This document shows positions 1 to 5,167 of a stretch of 6,748 nucleotides of DNA, piece by piece (positions within the stretch are counted from its first letter, which is position 1; each line of letters opens with the position of its first letter). This DNA is from Actinomycetota bacterium (GTDB lineage: Bacteria; Actinomycetota; Coriobacteriia; Anaerosomatales; JAHIQC01), in the NCBI GenBank assembly GCA_018902765.1, contig JAHIQC010000228.1, positions 1 through 6,748 on the forward strand, written 5' to 3'. A model generated the notes under the pieces. That model saw nothing but the letters and a program-made list of their open reading frames with translations, had not been told where the DNA came from and made no database searches. The translations under genes and the position numbers were made by a program.

Positions 1-1
1 A

Positions 2-814
2 GACACCCCGATCTCGATACATGTCATCTCAGACTCGCTAGGCGAGACGGCCGATCTGGTTGCTCGTGCCGCAGAGGCGCAGTTCGAGCCGGACAAGTTC
101 CGCATCGAGCGACTTCCCAAGGTCACGTCGCCCGAACAGCTTCACGAGCTGGTGAGTTCGCACTGCGGACGCTACTGCCTGTTCTTCTACACGCTCGTTA
201 ACCGCGAGCTGTGTGCGGAGATGGAGCGTCTCTGTGAGGGCGGCATCAACGGGGTCGACCTGTTGACCCCGGCAGTCGAGATGCTCTCAACGGCCACCGG
301 ATACCTGCCCGCCGGTGAGGCCGGCGCCATGAGGCGGACCGACCAGGAATACTTCGATCGCATCGAGGCCATGGAGTTCGCCGTCAAGCACGATGACGGA
401 CGCAACATCGAAGGGTTCAAGGACGCCGATATCGTGCTCATCGGCGTTTCGCGCTCCAGCAAGACCCCGCTTGCGATGTATTTGGCGTTCAAGGGATGGC
501 GAGTGGCCAATCTGCCTCTGGCACCCGAGATGATACCTCCGCCTGAGCTGTTCGAGCTCGATCCACGCAAGGTGTTTGGGCTGGTCACGAACGCGGAGAT
601 CCTGCACGAGATCCGCACCGAGCGCATGAAGGAGCTGGGCGGATACGTCCACGGCTATGCCGAGCGCGAGGCCATCGAAACCGACTTGGAAGAGGCTCGC
701 GCTCTCATGCGTCGAATCGGATGTTTAGTGGTCAACACCGGAGGGCGAGCCGTCGAAGAGGCGGCTCAGGAGATCATCCGGCATGTTCATGGCGGGTTGA
801 ACACCCGAGACTGA
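2..814 (+). CDS. PPDK regulatory protein (bifunctional kinase/pyrophosphorylase, DUF299 family), 5' partial
   Basis: This family controls PPDK by two opposing reactions: ADP-dependent phosphorylation of the active-site threonine, which inactivates it, and Pi-dependent phosphorolysis, which reactivates it and releases PPi. The frame is open from the second base of the window, giving 270 visible codons before a TGA stop. It begins within the hallmark N-terminal motif (VISDSLGETADLVARAA), which normally lies a few residues after the initiator, so only a few residues are missing. The later GTG and ATG codons would remove this conserved motif and are not the true start. A P-loop-like motif, GVSRSSKTP, lies at visible residues 148-156 (bases 443-469), preceded by the conserved EFAVKHDDGRN segment. 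The C-terminus has the family-like TGGRAVEEAAQEI. Family members are about 270 residues, so the length fits. Adjacency to ppdK at 888 makes PPDK the likely target rather than PEP synthase, whose regulator is the close paralogue PpsR. The family call is secure; the target is inferred from context. Confidence 0.95.
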   Translation, partial: DTPISIHVISDSLGETADLVARAAEAQFEPDKFRIERLPKVTSPEQLHELVSSHCGRYCLFFYTLVNRELCAEMERLCEGGINGVDLLTPAVEMLSTATGYLPAGEAGAMRRTDQEYFDRIEAMEFAVKHDDGRNIEGFKDADIVLIGVSRSSKTPLAMYLAFKGWRVANLPLAPEMIPPPELFELDPRKVFGLVTNAEILHEIRTERMKELGGYVHGYAEREAIETDLEEARALMRRIGCLVVNTGGRAVEEAAQEIIRHVHGGLNTRD

Positions 815-824
815 GTCTACTTCG

Positions 825-849
825 CGCACCCGCAGGCGCGGGCTGTGCG
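825..849. promoter_or_regulatory. G+C-rich imperfect palindrome between the regulatory gene and ppdK
   Basis: The inner arms CCCGC (829-833) and GCGGG (838-842) enclose an AGGC loop. The outer arms CGCA (825-828) and TGCG (846-849) continue the stem past a three-base bulge (CTG, 843-845). It starts 11 bases after the stop at 814 and ends just before the TTAGAAT element at 850-856. It could be a weak terminator for the upstream gene or an operator beside the ppdK promoter. No T-run of terminator length follows, which argues slightly for the operator reading. The pairing is visible in the sequence; the function is inferred. Confidence 0.35.
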
Positions 850-850
850 T

Positions 851-856
851 TAGAAT
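851..856 (+). promoter_or_regulatory. Candidate -10 element (TAGAAT) for ppdK
   Basis: TAGAAT differs from the TATAAT consensus at one base and lies 32 bases before the ATG at 888, a normal leader length. No TTGACA-like -35 is present at 16-19 bases upstream, where the palindrome of 825-849 lies instead. If used, the promoter may depend on an activator or be weak. The same heptamer TTAGAAT forms the -10 of the better hppA promoter at 5110-5116. If transcription starts near 863, an initiator at the in-frame ATG 855 is impossible. Confidence 0.35.
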
Positions 857-887
857 GCGTGTCACCGGCCCCGGACGAGTGAGGGAG

Positions 888-3611
888 ATGGAGTTGTCTG
901 ACGTTAAGCGCGTGTACGCTTTCGGTGGAGGGCGCACCGAGGGCAACAAGGATATGAAGTTCATCCTTGGTGGCAAGGGCGCCAACTTGGCGGAGATGGC
1001 CAACATGGGCCTTCCTGTGCCTCCGGGATTCACGATCAGCTGCCAGGCGTGCATGGAGTATTACCACTCCACACCCCCCGGTTTCCCCGCTGGCCTTGCC
1101 GAGGAGATGGCGACCTACGTAGCCGAGCTCGAAGGCAAGATGGGCAAGACACTGGGCGATCCTAACGATCCGCTTCTGGTCTCAGTGCGCTCCGGATCCC
1201 CGTTCTCGATGCCCGGCATGATGGACACTGTGCTGAACCTGGGGTTGAACGACGTTTCGATCCAGGGCCTCATCGCTCAGACCAACAACGAGCGTTTCGC
1301 TTGGGACAGCTATCGCCGCTTCATCCAGATGTTCTCCAAGGTCGTCCTGGACGCCGAGGGAGACCTGTTTGAGAACGCCATCACCAAGATGAAGCTCGAC
1401 CGTAACGTCAAGGACGACACTGAGCTTTCAGCCGCCGACATGCGCCAGCTGGTAGGTGACTTCAAGGCCATCGTCGCCGAGCACATCCCGGCCTCTGAGT
1501 ATCCTGAGCTCGCCGTTGACGGCAAGGTCGTGTTCCCCCAAGAGGCCTCACAGCAGCTGCGCTTGGCTATCGAGGCCGTGTTCAAGTCGTGGAACAACCG
1601 TCGTGCGATCGACTATCGCAAGATGGAAAGGATCCCCGACGACCTGGGTACTGCCGTCAACGTGCAGTCGATGGTCTTTGGCAACAAGGGCGAAGGCTCG
1701 GCCACAGGCGTCGCATTCACGCGCAACCCCGCCGACGGCACGAACGAGTACTACGGCGACTTCCTCACCAACGCACAGGGCGAGGACGTCGTGGCCGGTA
1801 TCCGAGTCACCGAGCAGCTCGCTGATCTGGCATCCGTGCTGCCCGAGGCCGGCAAGGAGCTCTACGAGGTCTTTGAGACCCTCGAGCAGGCCTATCGCGA
1901 CATGTGTGACATCGAGTTCACCATCGAGCAGGGCAAGCTGTGGATGCTCCAGACCCGCGTGGGCAAGCGTACCGCTCGCGCGGCGCTCAAGATCGCGGTC
2001 GACATGGTGGCCGAAGGCATGATCGGACGCGAAGAGGCCGTGTTGCGCATCGATCCCGCGCAGCTCGATCAGCTTTTGCACCCGCAGTTCGACGTCACCG
2101 CCACCTACGACGTGGTCGCCAAGGGCCTGAACGCCTCTCCCGGCGCTGCTGTAGGCGAGGTCGTCTTCTCGGCTGATGACGCCGAGGCAGCCGCCCTCGA
2201 GGGCCGCAAGACCATCCTCGTTCGCTGGGAGACCACTCCTGACGACCTGCACGGCATGGTAGCTGCCCAGGGCATTCTCACCTCGCACGGCGGCAAGACG
2301 AGCCATGCGGCCGTTGTTGCCCGCGGCATGGGCAAGCCTTGCGTCTGCGGCGCTGAGAAACTTCGCATCGATGCGGCGGCCAAGGTCGCGCGCATCGAAG
2401 GCTCGACCGTAGAGCTGCACGAGGGAGACATCATCTCCATCGACGGCACCACGGGCATCGTAGTTCTCGGAGCTGTGGATCTTGTTGAGCCCGAGGTGTC
2501 GGGAGACTTCGACACGATCCTGTCGTGGGCCGACGAGTTTCGCACGATGGGCGTACGCGCCAACGCTGATACCCCCGATGACGCCGTGCTCGGACGCAAG
2601 TTCGGAGCCGCCGGCATCGGTCTTTGCCGCACGGAGCACATGTTCCTAGGCGAGCGCAAAGACATCATCCAGCGTTTCGTGCTTGCTGATGACGAGTCGA
2701 CCCGCAGAGCCGCCCTCGACGAGCTGCTCGAGGCCCAGGTCGGCGATTACCTCGGGATCTTCGAGGCCATGGACGGCCTGCCCGTCACCGTGCGCCTGCT
2801 CGATCCGCCGCTACATGAGTTCCTCGACTCGCCTCGCGAGCTCGAGATCGAGATCGTGCGCGCCGAGTGTTCAGGCGTATCTGCCGAGGAGCTTGCTCCC
2901 AAGCGTCGCCTTCTCGCGCAGATCGACGCGATGGCCGAGATGAACCCGATGCTCGGTTTGCGTGGTTGCCGCCTTGGCATCATGCACCCGGAGCTTTACG
3001 CGATGCAGGTTCGTGCGATCACGCTCGCCGCGTGCGAGCTCAAGAAGGCCGGCAAGGATCCGCGACCCGAGATCATGATCCCACTCGTTTCACTCAAGGC
3101 CGAGCTCGAGATGCTGAGGGCCGAAAGCGAGTCTGTCCTGGCTGCGGTCAAGGCAGAGTGCGGCATGGAGATCGACATCCCGATCGGCACGATGATCGAG
3201 TTGCCGCGCGCCGCGATCATGGCTGACAAGATCGGCGAGGTCGCCGATTTCTTCTCATTCGGCACGAACGACCTTACGCAGACCACGTTCGGCTTCTCTC
3301 GTGACGACATCGAGTCCAAGTTCCTGCCTCGGTACCTCGAGCGCAAGGTGATGGCACGCAACCCCTTCGAGACTGTCGACGAGGGTGTCGCCAAGATGGT
3401 CGAGCTCGGCTGTAAGGGTGGGCGTACTGCCAATCCCAAGATCAAGCTGGGCGTATGTGGTGAGCACGGGGGAGACCCCGAGTCCGTCAAGGTCTTCTTC
3501 GGTATCGGGCTGGACTACGTGTCCTGCTCGCCGTACCGAATCCCGCTGGCACGCCTTGCAGCGGCTCAGGCCAAGCTCGCGGAGTCCGCAGCGAAGTCCG
3601 ACAACAGGTAG
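888..3611 (+). CDS. ppdK: Pyruvate, phosphate dikinase
   Basis: Cytoplasmic PPDK interconverts ATP + pyruvate + Pi and AMP + PEP + PPi. It serves gluconeogenesis or, in many anaerobes, PPi-linked glycolysis. From ATG 888 it is 907 residues, close to the usual 870-900. The N-terminal nucleotide-binding half begins with YAFGGG...GNKDM...LGGKGANLAEM and contains SVRSGSPFSMPGMMDT and MLQTRVGKRTA. The swivelling phosphohistidine domain has GGKTSHAAVVARGMGK, with the catalytic His at residue 473 and the regulatory Thr at 471. The C-terminal PEP/pyruvate barrel has GLCRTEHMF, RLLDPPLHEFL, FGTNDLTQTTFGFSRDD and LGVCGEHGGDPESVK, with the catalytic Cys at 857. No key residue is missing. The in-frame ATG at 855 would add an unconserved stretch and overlaps a candidate -10, so 888 is preferred. 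A TTG at 894 has better spacing from the purine run GAGGGAG (881-887) and remains possible. The upstream gene encodes its likely regulator, and a strong hairpin follows the TAG stop. Confidence 0.97.
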   Translation: MELSDVKRVYAFGGGRTEGNKDMKFILGGKGANLAEMANMGLPVPPGFTISCQACMEYYHSTPPGFPAGLAEEMATYVAELEGKMGKTLGDPNDPLLVSVRSGSPFSMPGMMDTVLNLGLNDVSIQGLIAQTNNERFAWDSYRRFIQMFSKVVLDAEGDLFENAITKMKLDRNVKDDTELSAADMRQLVGDFKAIVAEHIPASEYPELAVDGKVVFPQEASQQLRLAIEAVFKSWNNRRAIDYRKMERIPDDLGTAVNVQSMVFGNKGEGSATGVAFTRNPADGTNEYYGDFLTNAQGEDVVAGIRVTEQLADLASVLPEAGKELYEVFETLEQAYRDMCDIEFTIEQGKLWMLQTRVGKRTARAALKIAVDMVAEGMIGREEAVLRIDPAQLDQLLHPQFDVTATYDVVAKGLNASPGAAVGEVVFSADDAEAAALEGRKTILVRWETTPDDLHGMVAAQGILTSHGGKTSHAAVVARGMGKPCVCGAEKLRIDAAAKVARIEGSTVELHEGDIISIDGTTGIVVLGAVDLVEPEVSGDFDTILSWADEFRTMGVRANADTPDDAVLGRKFGAAGIGLCRTEHMFLGERKDIIQRFVLADDESTRRAALDELLEAQVGDYLGIFEAMDGLPVTVRLLDPPLHEFLDSPRELEIEIVRAECSGVSAEELAPKRRLLAQIDAMAEMNPMLGLRGCRLGIMHPELYAMQVRAITLAACELKKAGKDPRPEIMIPLVSLKAELEMLRAESESVLAAVKAECGMEIDIPIGTMIELPRAAIMADKIGEVADFFSFGTNDLTQTTFGFSRDDIESKFLPRYLERKVMARNPFETVDEGVAKMVELGCKGGRTANPKIKLGVCGEHGGDPESVKVFFGIGLDYVSCSPYRIPLARLAAAQAKLAESAAKSDNR

Positions 3612-3619
3612 AGTCGCGA

Positions 3620-3651
3620 GTGGGGCGCTCCGGGAGACCGGGGTGCCCCAC
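3620..3651 (+). terminator. 14-bp hairpin with GAGA tetraloop after ppdK
   Basis: The arms GTGGGGCGCTCCGG (3620-3633) and CCGGGGTGCCCCAC (3638-3651) pair over 14 positions, with 12 Watson-Crick pairs and two G-U wobbles (3627/3644 and 3629/3642). The loop is GAGA (3634-3637), a stable GNRA-type tetraloop. It starts 8 bases after the ppdK stop, as expected for a terminator or an mRNA 3'-end stabiliser. No U-tract follows (next bases ACGATGCG), so it is not a canonical intrinsic terminator. Such U-less hairpins have been proposed as terminators in high-G+C bacteria. The wobble pairs are favourable only in the + strand transcript, which supports an RNA role. Confidence 0.6.
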
Positions 3652-3706
3652 ACGATGCGCGGGGGCGTGCATGGGGAGAACCAAGCTCTTCCAAGCACCA
3701 CGATCA

Positions 3707-3721
3707 CCCCTTATCGGGGGG
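3707..3721 (+). promoter_or_regulatory. G-run serving as weak Shine-Dalgarno, able to pair with an upstream C-run
   Basis: Six G residues (3716-3721) lie 9 bases before the ATG at 3731 and are the only purine run that could serve as its ribosome binding site. CCCC at 3707-3710 can pair with them across a five-base loop (TTATC), which would hide the site. A four-base stem this short may be incidental. The match to a normal AGGAGG site is poor, so translation of the small gene is probably weak or starts elsewhere. Confidence 0.25.
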
Positions 3722-3730
3722 CATTCCCGC

Positions 3731-4018
3731 ATGGCCCGACCCCTGTGGGCCGATTGGGTATCGGCGATCGCGGCTGCCTTCAGTCTCGTGTTCGTGTGCG
3801 AGGCGGTCTACAGCCTCTATACGGGCTCCAGCGCTGTCGAGGCGCTGACCGGAGCGGTCGGCGGGTCCCTAGTGGCCCTGCAACTGGCGATACCCCTGAC
3901 TTGGCTCGGCGTATGGTTGGCTCGAAGCATGGGCTGGCGCAAGGCCTGGATCACCGGAGCGATCTTCGGCATGCTGGGCTACGCGATCCTGCTCGTATGG
4001 TTTGCGACGAGAAACTGA
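3731..4018 (+). CDS. Small three-helix integral membrane protein, family not recognised
   Basis: From ATG 3731 this encodes 95 residues. I do not recognise the family. Three hydrophobic segments are visible at about residues 9-30, 42-64 and 72-91, each long enough to span the membrane. The basic cluster R65/R70/K71 between helices 2 and 3 suggests that loop is cytoplasmic, giving N-in/C-out. The middle of the protein is rich in Gly, Ala and Leu and includes LTGAVGGSLVALQL. No catalytic or metal-binding motif is apparent. The frame is open further upstream: ATG 3671 would add 20 basic, non-hydrophobic residues, and GTG 3620 lies in the hairpin stem and is unlikely. Both ATG candidates have only G-runs as ribosome binding sites. 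The gene ends 19 bases before the dgt start, so the two are probably co-transcribed. Membrane-like composition across the whole frame is the main reason to regard it as real. Confidence 0.65.
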   Translation: MARPLWADWVSAIAAAFSLVFVCEAVYSLYTGSSAVEALTGAVGGSLVALQLAIPLTWLGVWLARSMGWRKAWITGAIFGMLGYAILLVWFATRN

Positions 4019-4020
4019 TG

Positions 4021-4026
4021 AAGAGG
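4021..4026 (+). promoter_or_regulatory. Ribosome binding site for dgt (AAGAGG)
   Basis: AAGAGG begins three bases after the stop of the preceding small gene and lies 11 bases before ATG 4038. The spacing is slightly long, but it is the only purine-rich match nearby. It favours ATG 4038 over the in-frame upstream ATG at 4002, which would place the start inside the previous gene. Confidence 0.5.
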
Positions 4027-4037
4027 CACTTCACACG

Positions 4038-5072
4038 ATGAGCATCATCACCAGGGAACAATACGAGGCCGAGGAACACCTTCGCCTCTCGGAGCGCGCC
4101 GCGTTCGCTGACGCCACGACAGGTCGCGCCAGGCCGCTGCCTCTCGATCCGTACCGCACGGAGTTCCAACGCGATCGCGATCGGATCATCCACTGCAAGG
4201 CGTTTCGTCGTCTCTCGCACAAGACCCAGGTCTTCCTGGCGCCAGAGGGCGACCATTATCGAACTCGCCTCACGCACACGCTCGAGGTCGCGCAGATCGC
4301 TCGCTCTATCGCCCGCGCCCTGCGGCTCAACGAAGATCTCACCGAGGCCATCGCCTTGGGTCACGATCTGGGCCACACGCCCTTCGGGCACATCGGCGAA
4401 GAGGCCCTCACGCACTGCTTCAATGCGATTCGCGACCGCTATCCGGAGCTTCCGGACCACTATCATCACAACCTGCAGTCCCTGCGTGTGGTCGACGTGC
4501 TGGAGTACGAAGGCAAGGGCCTCAATCTGACCGAGGAAGTGCGTGACGGCATCGCGCATCACACCGGCGCGACCAAAGCTCGCACCCTGGAAGGCCAGGT
4601 AGTCGCCATCGCCGACAGGATCGCGTACATAAACCACGACATCGACGACGCGATTCGCGGCGGCGTGCTCACCGAAGACGAGTTGCCGCAAGGTGCGACA
4701 GATATCCTCGGCCATAATCATGGCGCGAGGATCTCCGCGATGGTGACCGATCTCATGGTTGCTTCCGACGGCGCAGAGAGCATAACTATGTCGCCGCCGG
4801 TATGGGACGCGATGATGGAACTGCGGCAGTGGCTGTTCGACAACGTCTATCTGTCGGGCAGAGCCAAGGCCGAGGAACCCAAGGCATTTGGGATCGTCCG
4901 GCAGTTGTTCGAGTACTACCTCGAGCATCCGGAGTCGCTGTCCGACGAGTTTCGGCCTGCAAAACCCGAGGATGTGCCTCAGTGCGTGACCGACTATGTC
5001 TCGGGCATGACGGATCGATTCGCGCTCAAGCAGTTCGATGCGCTCTTCGTTCCGAAGAATTGGATGTTCTGA
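4038..5072 (+). CDS. dgt: Deoxyguanosinetriphosphate triphosphohydrolase-like protein (HD superfamily, type 2)
   Basis: Members of this family cleave dNTPs, classically dGTP, to the deoxynucleoside and inorganic triphosphate. This adjusts dNTP pools in the cytoplasm, and some members need another dNTP as activator. From ATG 4038 it is 344 residues, which fits the short type-2 branch rather than the roughly 500-residue E. coli enzyme. The order of motifs is complete: FRRLSHKTQVF, then RTRLTHTLEVAQIAR (first metal-binding His at residue 80), ALGHDLGHTPFGHIGE (HD pair at residues 109-110), HHNLQSLRV, IAHHTG, and ADRIAYINHDIDDAI (metal-binding Asp at 193). The C-terminus carries the conserved YVSGMTDRFALKQFDALFVP. 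No active-site residue appears lost. It follows the small membrane gene by 19 bases and probably shares its transcript. In many Gram-positive genomes this family lies between ppdK and dnaG. Substrate preference cannot be read from the sequence. Confidence 0.93.
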   Translation: MSIITREQYEAEEHLRLSERAAFADATTGRARPLPLDPYRTEFQRDRDRIIHCKAFRRLSHKTQVFLAPEGDHYRTRLTHTLEVAQIARSIARALRLNEDLTEAIALGHDLGHTPFGHIGEEALTHCFNAIRDRYPELPDHYHHNLQSLRVVDVLEYEGKGLNLTEEVRDGIAHHTGATKARTLEGQVVAIADRIAYINHDIDDAIRGGVLTEDELPQGATDILGHNHGARISAMVTDLMVASDGAESITMSPPVWDAMMELRQWLFDNVYLSGRAKAEEPKAFGIVRQLFEYYLEHPESLSDEFRPAKPEDVPQCVTDYVSGMTDRFALKQFDALFVPKNWMF

Positions 5073-5087
5073 TTCGTTTCCGATTTG

Positions 5088-5116
5088 TTGCCGCATCACA
5101 CAGCTTCACTTAGAAT
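5088..5116 (+). promoter_or_regulatory. Candidate sigma-70-type promoter for hppA
   Basis: TTGCCG (5088-5093) and TAGAAT (5111-5116) are separated by exactly 17 bases, the optimal spacer for a housekeeping sigma factor. The -35 matches TTGACA at four of six positions and the -10 matches TATAAT at five of six. Transcription would begin near 5123, leaving a leader of about 45 bases. It lies entirely in the gap after the dgt stop at 5072, so hppA probably has its own transcript. I see no convincing terminator for dgt in this gap, so read-through is also possible. Confidence 0.6.
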
Positions 5117-5151
5117 CACCCAAGCACCACCCCCTGGAACGGTACATGTTG

Positions 5152-5160
5152 AAGGAGAGG
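5152..5160 (+). promoter_or_regulatory. Strong ribosome binding site for hppA
   Basis: AAGGAGAGG contains the core AAGGAG (5152-5157) 10 bases before ATG 5168. It is the best Shine-Dalgarno match in the window, suggests efficient translation, and fixes the start of the pyrophosphatase. Confidence 0.75.
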
Positions 5161-5167
5161 CACGTTC

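Noticed and set aside
855..887. Upstream in-frame ATG 855 as the ppdK start
   Set aside because: It overlaps the TAGAAT element, lacks a ribosome binding site, and adds residues absent from the family.
1456..2022. 188-codon + strand frame inside ppdK
   Set aside because: Ser/Arg/Pro/Thr-rich +1 shadow of the PPDK frame with no hydrophobic core or motif.
1548..2639. 363-codon open frame on the minus strand inside ppdK
   Set aside because: It mirrors the coding frame of a high-G+C gene, where antisense stops are rare. Its translation resembles no family and the + strand is unmistakably PPDK.
3385..4041. 218-codon + strand frame overlapping the ppdK end and the small membrane gene
   Set aside because: It is out of frame with the conserved PPDK C-terminus, spans the terminator-like hairpin, and has Arg/Ser/Pro-rich shadow composition.
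3951..5099. 382-codon minus-strand frame covering dgt
   Set aside because: It is antisense to a gene with complete HD-family motifs, and its translation shows no domain I recognise.
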